Shown here piece by piece: positions 34,283-42,793 of a DNA stretch of 64,000 nt; position 1 is the stretch's first letter; each line of letters begins with the position of its first letter. The notes below the pieces were generated by a model. That model worked only from the letters and a program-made list of their open reading frames with translations. It had not been told where the DNA came from and searched no databases. The position numbers were made by a program, and so were the translations under genes. Source of the DNA: Pseudomonas putida (GTDB lineage Bacteria > Pseudomonadota > Gammaproteobacteria > Pseudomonadales > Pseudomonadaceae); contig NZ_CP029693.1 of assembly GCF_003228315.1 (NCBI RefSeq), forward strand, positions 5,800,501 to 5,864,500, written 5' to 3'.

Positions 34283-35086
34283 ATGCAGGAAGACGCCCCA
34301 AAAATCGCCAAGGACGCCGCGCCAACCGGCACCCAGACCCTGCTTCGTGGCCTGGGTGTGGTTCAGGCCGTGGCCAGCGGCGCCCGCGATCTGAAGGAAA
34401 TCGCCCGGCTGATCGGTACCACGCGCAGCACCACCCATCGTCTGGCCAGTTGCCTGGTGGACGAACGCTATCTGCGGGTGGTGCCGCAAGTCGGTTATCT
34501 GTTGGGGCCCAAATTGATTGAGCTGGGGTTCCAGGCGCGGGAAGAGTTGCCGCTGGTGACGTTGGCAGGTCCCTACCTGGATGAGTTGTCGGTGCTGACC
34601 GGCGACACCATTCACCTGGCGATCCGCGAAGGCGATGAGGTGCTGTACCTGCACAAGAACCCGGGGCGCAACGGCCCGGAAATGCGTTCAAGGGTCGGCC
34701 ATCGCATGCCACTGGCGCGCACCGGGATCGGCAAGGCGCTGATGCTGGATGACACGCCGCAAGAGTGGCAACGGCTGTACGAAGTCAGCCTGCCCGCCGG
34801 TGGGAAAAATCAGTTCTGGCCGCAGCACCCGGAGCAGTCCTGGGAACAGTTCCAGCAACGCATGCTGGAATACGTGGCCGGTGGTTATGCCTTCGATCTG
34901 GAAGACAACGAACCATCGATCCGCTGCGTGGCCGCGCCCGTTCGCGATGCCAGCAAGCGAATCGTCGCCGGTATCAGCATCGCCAGTACCGTGCCGTACA
35001 TGCCGCTGGAAAAAATGGCCGAGCTGATTCCCCTCATCAAAGGCGTGACTGCAAGACTGTCAGCGGAACTGGGTCTGAAGGTTTAA
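34283..35086 (+). CDS. IclR-family transcriptional regulator
   Basis: A 267-residue IclR regulator: winged helix at about residues 17-80 (TLLRGLGVVQAV, DLKEIARLIGTTRSTTHRLASCL), then an effector domain with GDTIHLAIREGDEVLYLHKNPG and a C-terminal PVRDASKRIVAGISI. It follows the DgoT-like gene by 60 bases on the same strand. It is the better candidate for the ATCCCA-N5-TGGGAT operator, since the GntR regulator has its own distinct palindrome; this is inference. Confidence 0.85.
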   Translation: MQEDAPKIAKDAAPTGTQTLLRGLGVVQAVASGARDLKEIARLIGTTRSTTHRLASCLVDERYLRVVPQVGYLLGPKLIELGFQAREELPLVTLAGPYLDELSVLTGDTIHLAIREGDEVLYLHKNPGRNGPEMRSRVGHRMPLARTGIGKALMLDDTPQEWQRLYEVSLPAGGKNQFWPQHPEQSWEQFQQRMLEYVAGGYAFDLEDNEPSIRCVAAPVRDASKRIVAGISIASTVPYMPLEKMAELIPLIKGVTARLSAELGLKV

Positions 35087-35132
35087 GCCTTATCTTGATC
35101 GCAAGCAGGATCGCTCCTGCGCGTGGTGTGGG

Positions 35133-35408
35133 TCAGCTTTCGGTCTTCTTCTCTGCCGTTGCCAGTTCTTTCAAACGCTGATCGATCAACTGGCACTTGT
35201 CGGGCAGATCTTTCGCAGCCGTCCCCAGGTCCATCTTCTGCAACTCGTCGTTGATCTCCTTGGCCTTGGCCGGGTTCTGTTCTGTGAGCTTGCTGACTTC
35301 CTGCGCCAGTTGTTCGCGCTTGGCGGTGGCTTCCTCCGGCGTGCAGGCCCAGACAGGCAGGGCGCAGGCGAGGGTGGCGGCGAGGGTGAGCTTGAGCAGG
35401 GTTTTCAT
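35133..35408 (-). CDS. Small periplasmic coiled-coil protein
   Basis: A 91-residue protein. Residues 1-21 are a Sec signal peptide (ending LPVWA), and the mature part is a charged helical stretch (EEATAKREQLAQEVSKL...). Two cysteines, just after the cleavage site and in DKCQ, could form a disulfide clamping a helical hairpin. The function is unknown. A GAGG site lies upstream of ATG 35408. Flanked by REP elements. Confidence 0.65.
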   Translation of the reverse strand: MKTLLKLTLAATLACALPVWACTPEEATAKREQLAQEVSKLTEQNPAKAKEINDELQKMDLGTAAKDLPDKCQLIDQRLKELATAEKKTES

Positions 35409-35481
35409 GGGGTATGCCTCGGTTCCGGTTAAGGCGGGTTAACCGGTTGAGGGCTTGAGGACTGGAAAAGTTCAGAGGACC

Positions 35482-35573
35482 TTGCAGGAGCGAGCCTGCT
35501 CGCGATAGCGGTATCTCAGGCAACATCGATGTCGACCGACATTCCGTAATCGCGAGCAGGCTCGCTCCTACAA
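35482..35573. repeat. REP inverted pair
   Basis: REP arms at 35482-35507 and 35549-35573. The spacer contains CAACATCGATGTCGACCGAC, nearly the same as at 36.95 kb. A lone degraded arm also lies at 35097-35121. Confidence 0.88.
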
Positions 35574-35586
35574 AGGCATTCGGTGT

Positions 35587-36321
35587 TTATCCGGCATGAC
35601 AGCAGCTGGATTTCTGCGCTTGCTCATATTTGTCGTGATGCCGCACCCACTCCATGATTTCCTCCTCATTGCGCCCCTTGGGCGTCAGGTCGAGGTAGTT
35701 GTAGGCGCCGACCAGCAGGTCCAAGCCTCGCGCGTAGGTGGAATAGGTGTGGAAAATCTCACCCGCCTCATTGCGATAAAACACGCTGAGCCCTGGGAGT
35801 TCTTCCTCTGAACCGTCGGTTTTTTCGTAGTTGTAGGTGGCGGTGCCAGCGGCCACGTCTTCGGCCCGGGCGGTCACGCCAAAGTCATAGTTGAAATCGC
35901 AACCCACGGAAGACACCCAATCGAATGTCCAGCCCATGCGCCGCTTGAAGGCCTGGAATTCGCCGAACGGTGCGTGGGAAACCGCCACCACGGCGACGTC
36001 GTGATGGGCCAGGTGCTGGTTGGCACCGTCGATGTGGTCGGAAAGGAACGAGCAGCCAGGGCAGCCTTCCTCCCAGCCTTCGGCGAACATGAAGTGGTAA
36101 ATGATCAACTGGCTGCGACCGCCGAACAGGTCGGCGAGCTTCAGTTCGCCGTGCGGACCCTGGAAGTGGTAGTCCTTGTCGATCTTTACCCAGGGCAAGG
36201 CGCGGCGTTCGGCACTGAGTCTGTCCCGTTCCTTGGTGAAGGCCTTTTCGTGGGCCAGGTGCTGTTTGCGAGCGGCGAGCCATTCTTCCCGGGACACGAC
36301 GGGATGATTCTGAATGTTCAT
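35587..36321 (-). CDS. DUF899 thioredoxin-like protein
   Basis: A 244-residue DUF899 protein, a family with a thioredoxin-like fold. The conserved block YHFMFAEGWEEGCPGCSF carries the CPGC pair where thioredoxins have their active site. Family marks SRWLAARKQHLAHEK-like at the N-terminus and FHTYSTYARGLDLL near the C-terminus are seen. The C-terminus ends in KSSCCHAG. The substrate is unknown. AGGAG precedes ATG 36321. Confidence 0.82.
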   Translation of the reverse strand: MNIQNHPVVSREEWLAARKQHLAHEKAFTKERDRLSAERRALPWVKIDKDYHFQGPHGELKLADLFGGRSQLIIYHFMFAEGWEEGCPGCSFLSDHIDGANQHLAHHDVAVVAVSHAPFGEFQAFKRRMGWTFDWVSSVGCDFNYDFGVTARAEDVAAGTATYNYEKTDGSEEELPGLSVFYRNEAGEIFHTYSTYARGLDLLVGAYNYLDLTPKGRNEEEIMEWVRHHDKYEQAQKSSCCHAG

Positions 36322-36515
36322 GACGATTTCTCCTGCATCAGACAGGGAAGCGTGGGTTTGTGAGGCGACTTACACAGCCTAGTCGTTCGGCCCTCGGGCA
36401 ATTCGACATACCGCCGGTCGGTCGTGCCACAACCCTGAGCTGAACGGCTATCGCCGCTGCCGGTCACAACCTATGAAGGCCCCCCTCAGTCACGGGCACC
36501 GGAGGTTGATTCAGG

Positions 36516-36905
36516 ATGACGACTTATAACTGGGATTTGATTGAACGCCTGTTGCACGAAGTGCAGAACGGTGAAGCCAGTTTCACGCCACGGCCCTATG
36601 CCGAGCAGTACGTGGCGGAAAAAACGGCGCAGGGCGAGGCCACTGAAAACCTCGATCATCTGAAAGCAGTGGCCGGTGAGTACGAAAAATTACTGTTGGC
36701 ACGAGGCTACATCGAGCCTCGGCCAGAAGAGCAGGGCGGCACGGGCTCCAATTACATTTTGACCCTGCGCGGTTCGAGGTTGCTGAGCCTGATCGACAGC
36801 AGCATTCCGGGTAACGATCATCCGCGGCAGGTGCTGGATGAACAGGCCGATGCGCTGGATGAAGTGACGTTTGATGAGGTGGCTTCGAGGGCGCAAATTG
36901 CCTGA
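36516..36905 (+). CDS. Hypothetical protein, DUF2513-like
   Basis: A 129-residue protein with YNWDLIERLLHEVQNG at the N-terminus, a helix pair ending LLLARGYIEPR, and LTLRGSRLLSLI: the order and spacing of a DUF2513-like winged helix, often labelled a transcriptional regulator in pseudomonads. The C-terminal 35 residues are acidic. ATG 36516 follows GGAGG at a distance of 10. No partner gene is adjacent. Confidence 0.55.
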   Translation: MTTYNWDLIERLLHEVQNGEASFTPRPYAEQYVAEKTAQGEATENLDHLKAVAGEYEKLLLARGYIEPRPEEQGGTGSNYILTLRGSRLLSLIDSSIPGNDHPRQVLDEQADALDEVTFDEVASRAQIA

Positions 36906-36925
36906 TTTTCGATGATCCCCTGAAC

Positions 36926-37017
36926 TTGTAGGAGCGAGCCTGCTCGCGATAGCGATATGTCAGGCAACATCGATGTCGACTGACAGTCCGCAATCGCCAG
37001 CAGGCTCGCTCCTACAG
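36926..37017. repeat. REP inverted pair
   Basis: REP arms at 36926-36951 and 36992-37017 (second arm begins CGCCAGCAGG). The spacer CAGGCAACATCGATGTCGAC is shared almost exactly with the element at 35.5 kb. It lies between convergent genes. Confidence 0.88.
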
Positions 37018-37031
37018 GGGATGTGTTGGGT

Positions 37032-37901
37032 TCAACCCTGTTTGGCAGCCTTCAGACATTTCAAATCGCTGAAGTCCTTCTTCACCCCTTCGATTTTCGT
37101 CAGCAATCGCTGGCGCTGCACCGGCGTGCTCTGTGCCATCAAATCAACGAACAACGAGCGTGCCTGGGCTTCGGTCCGGGCGAATGCCTGTTTGTATTCC
37201 GGCGTCCACAGGCGCTCGCGATTGACCAGCAGGGTTTCGATTCGTTGTGGAAATTCCGGGGCATGTCGTTGCGCCACGGCCGCGCTGAACTGCTTCTGCC
37301 AGTGGACGCGATTGGCCAGCCACTGCGTGTTCTGGTCGCCCAGGGCGTTGGACCAGGCCACGACGCGCTGCTGTTGCGTGGCGCTGAGCGGCCCTATCCA
37401 GTCATCCAGGCGTTTCTCCATGCGCTCGGCGCGTTCCTTGATCTGCTGATCGAGGGAGGGCTTGAGGTACTCCGCCTGGCGTTTGCGCTGGTCCTTGGCG
37501 AAGGCCTCGTTCATTTCCGCGACCTGCTGGTCATCGAGCTTTTGCAATAGCTCGATGGCCGAGGGCGTGATCTCTCGGGCGGTTTCGGCGATGGCCTGTT
37601 CGGCTTCCTCTGAGCGCGCTTGCAGGGCGGCCTCGGTGACCTGATTGGTCGCCACCATGGTCTGCAAGCGGTCCAGCCAATCGAGGTATCCCGGCATTTG
37701 CGTGGTGCAGTGCCAACTCAAATGTTCCTTGAGCCGAACGTTGAGCCAGCTTTTCTGCTCGCCGTTCATGTCCAGGTAGTCGCTGAGGGTCCAGGGAATG
37801 ATCACGTCGAGGTTGCGGTAGGCCAGGCCCATGCGACTACACGCACCGAGGGCGAGCGTAATGGCAAGTACGAAAGCAATGCGTGTTAACCAGCGCGACA
37901 T
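37032..37901 (-). CDS. DUF6279-family lipoprotein
   Basis: A 289-residue lipoprotein: signal residues 1-20 with lipobox LGAC and lipidation at Cys21 (Ser at +2, so outer membrane expected). The mature part is long, helical and rich in Gln, Glu and Arg, with the family landmarks YRNLDVIIPW and WLNVRLKEHLSWHC. The function is unknown. AAGGATTCG precedes ATG 37901. Confidence 0.75.
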   Translation of the reverse strand: MSRWLTRIAFVLAITLALGACSRMGLAYRNLDVIIPWTLSDYLDMNGEQKSWLNVRLKEHLSWHCTTQMPGYLDWLDRLQTMVATNQVTEAALQARSEEAEQAIAETAREITPSAIELLQKLDDQQVAEMNEAFAKDQRKRQAEYLKPSLDQQIKERAERMEKRLDDWIGPLSATQQQRVVAWSNALGDQNTQWLANRVHWQKQFSAAVAQRHAPEFPQRIETLLVNRERLWTPEYKQAFARTEAQARSLFVDLMAQSTPVQRQRLLTKIEGVKKDFSDLKCLKAAKQG

Positions 37902-37978
37902 GATCGAATCCTTGCGAAAGCCTGGCTTCGGGGTCTGATTCTTATGTGAACGCAGAATGAGTCTGGCAGTTCAGCCGA

Positions 37979-38698
37979 TCAATAGAAGGCGCGTTCGGCC
38001 TTGAGCGTGACCAACCCGTCGCACTGGCTGTTGTGCCCGGAGTAGGCCGAGCAATAACTGCCGTTGAGACTGGAGTCGCTGTAGATCAGGTCGAGGTCGA
38101 TGCCCATGAAGGGACGGGATAATTTCAGCGACCAATCGGTAAAACTGCCTACATAGCCATCGTCCACTGCGACCGGTGTGTTCAGTCGGTGGGTGGTGTA
38201 TTTCATGCTGATACCGATGCCGAACGGTTGATTGCCACTCAAGTCGGCGAACAGGGTGCTGTTGCGTTTATCCGGGTCATTGCTGACGGCGACGCCGAAA
38301 CGGCTGCCCAGCAAGGTCAGGCCGCCGAAGATCTCCTGGCTGTCCAAGGTGTTCACTTCGGGGTAGCTGTAATGGATGACGCCCACTTCGTAGCCGAGGC
38401 GTTGGTCGAAAGGTTGTTTAAACCCTGCGTAGGAATCGACTTCGAGATTATTACCCGGGCTGATGCCCAGGCTGGGTGACCATTGGCCAATGTAGAAGCC
38501 GCTGTCATGGGTCAGGTCCAGGCCACCATGGAATGAACCGGCGGCTGACGGTTTGACCAGGCCCTGGGCCATGCTGCGGCTTGGGCTGGTGCCGAGCTTG
38601 AGATCGAAATCACCCAACTCGCGCTGAAAGATCTGACCGTACGCCGTCGGGCATGCCAGGGTGAAGGCCAGCAACAATGAGCAGGAAGGTTTGAGCAT
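37979..38698 (-). CDS. TorF-type putative porin
   Basis: A 239-residue outer-membrane beta-barrel protein. Signal peptide residues 1-21 (ending TAYGQ). The rest alternates in the way of beta-strands, with SMAQGLVKPSAAGSFHGGLDL and YEVGVIHYSYPEV as in TorF/Gcw_chp proteins, and ends in an aromatic residue (RAFY), the usual barrel-assembly signal. Two cysteines (YCSAYSGHNSQC) probably pair in an outer loop. Substrate unknown. Confidence 0.75.
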   Translation of the reverse strand: MLKPSCSLLLAFTLACPTAYGQIFQRELGDFDLKLGTSPSRSMAQGLVKPSAAGSFHGGLDLTHDSGFYIGQWSPSLGISPGNNLEVDSYAGFKQPFDQRLGYEVGVIHYSYPEVNTLDSQEIFGGLTLLGSRFGVAVSNDPDKRNSTLFADLSGNQPFGIGISMKYTTHRLNTPVAVDDGYVGSFTDWSLKLSRPFMGIDLDLIYSDSSLNGSYCSAYSGHNSQCDGLVTLKAERAFY

Positions 38699-38904
38699 GC
38701 GTCACTCCTTGGCTGCGAACACAGGCTTGAAGGCCTGTTGAAACGCTTGATCCAGACGCGTGCAAGGATACCGCGAATGCCTGGCTTGGGGAGCCATTGG
38801 TCAATTTTTACGGGATTGGCTGGAAAGCCGGGGAGGATGTTCGTCGAGTCCCGTCCAAGCGCTTCGGAGCTCAAAGCGCTTGTGGACCGGTTGAGGTGGG
38901 GGTC

Positions 38905-39093
38905 TTACTTTTTACCCAGGGAAATCTGTTTGGACGGGGCAAACGTCTGGCCGCTGACGCCCTTGGCAATTTGCTGGATTTCGCCACCGGACTTGAGGAA
39001 TGCCGCGATCTGGCTGTTAAGCGATTCGCTGGTTTCGACGGCTGGGGCTGGTTTTACTTTGCTGTTGGATGCTTTTACGCGCATGACGACCAT
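38905..39093 (-). CDS. Small conserved hypothetical protein
   Basis: A 62-residue basic protein: a Lys/Pro/Ala-rich N-terminus, then SLNSQIAAFLKSGGEIQQIAKGVSGQTF and a basic C-terminus. I recall similar short proteins in other pseudomonads but no function. Two in-frame ATGs (39093 and 39081) share one AAGG site, so the true start may be 39081 (MRVKAS). Confidence 0.6.
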   Translation of the reverse strand: MVVMRVKASNSKVKPAPAVETSESLNSQIAAFLKSGGEIQQIAKGVSGQTFAPSKQISLGKK

Positions 39094-39441
39094 TCACCTT
39101 CAGAAAATTAAAATAGCCAGCCATCGTACAGCAATGACCCGGAATTTGCTTGGTTAATATCCCCTGGATATTCAGGCGTGCGTTGGCTAAAACGTCGATT
39201 ATTATTTTGAATGGTCCCCTAAGTCGCTGTTTTAAATAAAAACATCGGAGATGAAAATTACGATTTTTGCCTGGCCGCAAATGACGAAAACCATGGCCAC
39301 GGCCTGACGAGCGGCAAGCGGGTTTTGCAGAACCTCGGAAAATCAAGGCCTGCGAAGGATTTTCTGGTGCCAGTGGTTCGGCCACCAAACGCGACCGGCA
39401 AAAACGGGTAGAATGCCGCCCACGTAATGAGGGTATTTGAG
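39094..39441. other. 348-base gap before the cvfB-like gene, nothing firm
   Basis: The sequence is AT-rich for this genome (for example TAAATAAAAACATCG around 39233). An 18-codon frame at 39251-39307 has GGAG touching its ATG and is not convincing. It probably holds the divergent promoters of the two flanking genes. Confidence 0.4.
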
Positions 39442-40278
39442 ATGGCTTTAGTCGGGCGTTACAACAGTTTGCAAGTGGTTAAACACACTAACTTCGGTTT
39501 ATATCTGGACGGTGGCGCGGACGGCGAAATTCTTTTGCCCAATCGCTATATTCCAAAAGATATTCCCAGCGAAGATGAAGACTGGTTAAACGTTTTTGTA
39601 TATCTGGACAGCGATGACAAACTTATCGCGACGACTGAAAAACCGAAAGTTCAGGTCGGTGAGTTTGCAAGTTTGAAAGTTGTTGAAGTCAACAGTATTG
39701 GTGTGTTCCTCGATTGGGGACTGCCGAAGGATCTGCTGCTGCCGTTCTCGGAAGAGAAGCGTCAGATGAAAGCGGGCGAATACGCGGTCGTGCACGTTTA
39801 TCTCGACAAACATACCCGTCGAATCACCGCGACGACCCGCCTGGATCGCTACCTGGACAAGACCCCGGGCAACTATAGCCAGGGCCAGGAAGTTGATCTG
39901 CTGGTCGCCGAAGCCACCGATATGGGCTTCAAGGCGATCATCAACAACAAGCACTGGGGCTTGATCCACAAGAACGAAATCTTCAAGTTCATGCGCGCCG
40001 GCAAACAAGAGAAGGGCTTCATCAAGGAAGTGCGTGCCGACGGCAAGATCAGCCTGAGCCTGCAACCGGTTGGCCAGGAAGCGGCCTCCAGCCTTAACTC
40101 GAAGATCCTTGCCAAGTTGCGCGAGAACAACGGTTCTCTGGCTGTCAGCGACAAGAGTGATCCGACGTTGATCAGCGAGATGTTTGGCGTCAGCAAGGGC
40201 AACTTCAAGAAGGCCATCGGTGCTTTGTACAAGAATGGCCAGATTGTCATTCACGCCGACCGCATCGAGTTGACCTGA
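39442..40278 (+). CDS. S1-domain RNA-binding protein, CvfB/YitL-like
   Basis: A 278-residue protein with three S1-like domains and a C-terminal winged helix, as in CvfB of Staphylococcus. Repeated strands GRYNSLQVVKHTNFGLYLD, VGEFASLKVVEVNSIGVFLDWG and QEVDLLVAEATDMGFKAI are the S1 cores. The C-terminus (LISEMFGVSKGNFKKAIGALYKNG) is the winged helix. The family binds RNA and affects gene expression in Gram-positives; the role in Pseudomonas is unknown. ATG 39442 is 8 bases after GAGGG; the upstream in-frame ATG 39427 lies before that site. Confidence 0.85.
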   Translation: MALVGRYNSLQVVKHTNFGLYLDGGADGEILLPNRYIPKDIPSEDEDWLNVFVYLDSDDKLIATTEKPKVQVGEFASLKVVEVNSIGVFLDWGLPKDLLLPFSEEKRQMKAGEYAVVHVYLDKHTRRITATTRLDRYLDKTPGNYSQGQEVDLLVAEATDMGFKAIINNKHWGLIHKNEIFKFMRAGKQEKGFIKEVRADGKISLSLQPVGQEAASSLNSKILAKLRENNGSLAVSDKSDPTLISEMFGVSKGNFKKAIGALYKNGQIVIHADRIELT

Positions 40279-40287
40279 CACCGACAG

Positions 40288-40388
40288 CTGTAGGAGCGAG
40301 CCTGCTCGCGATGGTCGTGAACGATAACGTGGGCTGTCTGGATGCCTGCGGTGTCTGAGCCTCCATCGCGAGCAGGCTCGCTCCTACA
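40288..40388. repeat. REP inverted pair
   Basis: REP arms at 40288-40313 and about 40363-40388. The spacer GTGAACGATAACGTGGG belongs to the same family as those at 24.4, 29.1 and 54.0 kb. Confidence 0.88.
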
Positions 40389-40436
40389 GAGGCAATTTCT
40401 GTTCTTCTGGTTAATAATCGACAGCACAATTTCTCA

Positions 40437-40459
40437 CCCCGACCCTGCGTCGGGGTTTT
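40437..40459 (+). terminator. Intrinsic terminator
   Basis: CCCCGAC (40437-40443) pairs with GTCGGGG (40449-40455) over a 5-base loop, followed by TTTTGCTTTTT. It ends transcription from the cvfB-like gene and lies 50 bases before the exporter gene. Confidence 0.85.
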
Positions 40460-40509
40460 GCTTTTTACTGCCGAGTCTTTGCCATGGATTGTTCGAACGA
40501 GGTTTCCCA

Positions 40510-41442
40510 ATGAGCGCCACCCGGCGCAGCACCGATGGCTTTGCCCTGCAGGTGATGCTGGGTTTGTGCCTGGTCTGGGGCATCCAGCAGGTGTTGATCA
40601 AATGGGCGGCGCCGGACATTGCGCCGGTCATGCAGGCAGCCGGGCGGTCGGGCTTGTCCGCGTTGCTGGTGGGCTTGCTGATCTGCTGGAAAGGCGGCTG
40701 GGATCAGGTGGGCGGCACCTGGCGCGGCGGTCTGCTGGCCGGGGCGCTATTCGGTCTGGAGTTCTTCTTCATCTCCGAAGGCCTGCAACTGACCACGGCC
40801 GCACACATGTCGGTATTCCTTTACACAGCACCGATTTTCACCGCGCTGGGCGTGCACTGGCTGTTGCCGAGTGAGCGCCTGCGGCCGTTGCAATGGCTGG
40901 GGATCTTTCTGGCGTTTGTCGGCATCGCCGTCGCGTTTGCCGGTGGTGTGTCCTGGGACAACCTCGATCCGCGCATGTTGATGGGGGATGCGCTGGGTGT
41001 GCTGGCCGGTGCCGCCTGGGGCGCGACCACGGTGGTGGTGCGGGCTTCGCGATTGTCCGAGGCGCCGGTGACCCTGACCTTGTTCTACCAACTGATCGTC
41101 GGCTTCGTCGGCCTGCTGGTGATTGCCTTGTTCAGCGGCCAGATTACCCATGTCAGCCTGACCGGCGTGACCCTGACCAGCGTGCTGTTCCAAGGAATAG
41201 TGGTGTCGTTCTTCAGTTACCTGGTGTGGTTCTGGCTGCTGCGCCGTTACCTGGCCGCAAACCTGGCGGTGTTCTCATTCATGACACCGCTCTTCGGCGT
41301 TACGTTTGGTGTGGTGTTGCTGGGGGAAAAGCTAAGTGTGAATTTCGTCATTGGAGCCGTGCTGGTGTTGCTGGGCATCACCTTTGTCAGTGCCGAACAA
41401 TGGCTGCGTCGGCGTTTGCGCAAAGCCCTGGGGCAATCCTGA
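40510..41442 (+). CDS. EamA-family (DMT) transporter
   Basis: A 310-residue inner-membrane protein with ten hydrophobic helices in two EamA halves; the first half starts at FALQVMLGLCLVWGIQQVLIKW and the second at GVLAGAAWGATTVVVRA. DMT proteins of this kind usually export amino acids or small metabolites. ATG 40510 follows GAGGTTTCCC. A LysR gene follows 77 bases later on the same strand, a frequent pairing in which the regulator controls the exporter. Confidence 0.83.
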   Translation: MSATRRSTDGFALQVMLGLCLVWGIQQVLIKWAAPDIAPVMQAAGRSGLSALLVGLLICWKGGWDQVGGTWRGGLLAGALFGLEFFFISEGLQLTTAAHMSVFLYTAPIFTALGVHWLLPSERLRPLQWLGIFLAFVGIAVAFAGGVSWDNLDPRMLMGDALGVLAGAAWGATTVVVRASRLSEAPVTLTLFYQLIVGFVGLLVIALFSGQITHVSLTGVTLTSVLFQGIVVSFFSYLVWFWLLRRYLAANLAVFSFMTPLFGVTFGVVLLGEKLSVNFVIGAVLVLLGITFVSAEQWLRRRLRKALGQS

Positions 41443-41462
41443 AAGCCGTCCGGCCGAATCGA

Positions 41463-41504
41463 TTGACATTCGTTGTAAAAGAACAATAGTGGGGGACTTG
41501 TTCT
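41463..41504 (+). promoter_or_regulatory. Promoter and inverted repeat before the LysR gene
   Basis: TTGACA (41463-41468) and a weak -10 AATAGT (41485-41490). The inverted repeat AGAACAA (41480-41486) / TTGTTCT (41498-41504) has an 11-base centre and overlaps the -10 region, as expected for negative autoregulation by a LysR protein. Confidence 0.45.
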
Positions 41505-41519
41505 TATTTGGAGAATGGC

Positions 41520-42413
41520 GTGGAGTTCAGCCAGTTGCGCATCTTCCAGGCGGTTGCACAGGAAGAGTCCATTACTCGTGCAGCCGAGCGACTGCATCGG
41601 GTGCCGTCGAACCTGTCGACCCGGCTCAAGCAGCTGGAAGAACAGCTCGGTGTCGAGTTGTTCGTTCGCGAGCGTCAGCGTTTGCAACTGTCGCCTGCGG
41701 GAAAAGTCCTGCTGGACTACACCGCCAAACTGTTCGCCCTGCACGATGAAGCCCACGCGGCGGTCCAGGGCGGGCAACCCGCCGGTGACTTCGTGCTCGG
41801 CACCATGTACAGCACCGCTGCCATTCACCTTCCCGCGCTGCTGGCGCGTTATCACCGACGCTATCCGGCAGTGAACCTGCAAGTGCAGTCCGGCCCCAGT
41901 GGCGAGTTGTTCGAAGGGCTGCTTACCGGCCGGCTCGATGCGGCGCTGGTGGATGGTCCGCCAGGTCTTGCAGTGCTCGATGGCGTACTGTTGTGCGAAG
42001 AGCGCATGGTGCTGATCAGCGAGGCCGATCATCCTCCGGTGCAGAGTGCACGGGACGTGGAAGGGCGTTCGGTGTTCACCTTTCGCCAGGGTTGTTCCTA
42101 TCGGATGCGTCTGGAGTCGTGGTTTTCCCACGATCAGGCGGCCATGGGCCGGGCGATCGAGATCGAGTCCTATCCGGGGATGCTGGCTTGTGTGATCGCC
42201 GGGTCGGGCGTGGCGCTGATGTCAGAGTCGATGCTCGCCAGCCTGCCGGGCCGCGAAAGCGTGGCGGTCCATCCGCTGCCTGAAGCCTTTGCCAGTGCAA
42301 CCACCTGGCTGATGTGGCGCAAGGGCATGGTCGGGGCCAATCTGAATGCGTGGATCGAGGAACAGCAGGCGCTCTATCCGTCGGCGCAACAACAGCCTCG
42401 GGCGACTGCATGA
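41520..42413 (+). CDS. LysR-family transcriptional regulator
   Basis: A 297-residue LysR protein: N-terminal helix-turn-helix (QLRIFQAVAQEESITRAAERLHRVPSNLSTRLKQLEEQLG in segments, residues 5-44) and the periplasmic-binding-like effector domain (GDFVLGTMYSTAAIHLP onward). GTG 41520 with GGAG 6 bases upstream gives MEFSQLRIF; TTG 41508 lies in that site. It probably regulates the upstream EamA exporter, although tandem rather than divergent orientation makes this less certain. Confidence 0.85.
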   Translation: MEFSQLRIFQAVAQEESITRAAERLHRVPSNLSTRLKQLEEQLGVELFVRERQRLQLSPAGKVLLDYTAKLFALHDEAHAAVQGGQPAGDFVLGTMYSTAAIHLPALLARYHRRYPAVNLQVQSGPSGELFEGLLTGRLDAALVDGPPGLAVLDGVLLCEERMVLISEADHPPVQSARDVEGRSVFTFRQGCSYRMRLESWFSHDQAAMGRAIEIESYPGMLACVIAGSGVALMSESMLASLPGRESVAVHPLPEAFASATTWLMWRKGMVGANLNAWIEEQQALYPSAQQQPRATA

Positions 42414-42551
42414 TTTAATGTGTCGGATTGTGATCGATTCAGTAACAGATCATTGCCACTTTCGACGAGCATTGCTCAGGACTTCGGACTATTATCAGTT
42501 CGAAGCGACTACAGAATTCCGGTCGCTCGGCACTACCCTGAAGGGGGCAAC

Positions 42552-42680
42552 ATGAAAGAGAAAATCCAAAACTGGCTGCATGACCTGGGTGTCGCGCTCG
42601 GTTTGATCGAACCGCCTCTGCAACCTGTGCCTATTCGCACTGACGACGAACAACGCCGACGTCAGCAGCGCCGCCGGTAA
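42552..42680 (+). CDS. Small basic conserved protein, 42 residues
   Basis: A short protein: an amphipathic helix (EKIQNWLHDLGVALGLIE), a Pro-rich linker (PPLQPVPIRT), and a strongly basic tail (RRRQQRRR). GGGGG lies 7 bases before ATG 42552. Similar small proteins occur in other pseudomonads as far as I recall. The helix plus basic tail could bind membrane or RNA; this is speculation. Frames further upstream are not supported. Confidence 0.6.
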   Translation: MKEKIQNWLHDLGVALGLIEPPLQPVPIRTDDEQRRRQQRRR

Positions 42681-42793
42681 GCACGAAGAGCCAGGCGAAG
42701 GGTTGTTGTGGCAAGGGGATGAAACCCCTCGCCACGGACAGCATGCTCGCCACACCACTCTGTTTGCGAATCAGGCGCAGTTGAAATCAAGTT

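Noticed and set aside
39251..39307. 18-codon frame MKITIFAWPQ...
   Set aside because: GGAG directly touches the ATG, too close for normal initiation, and there is no other support.
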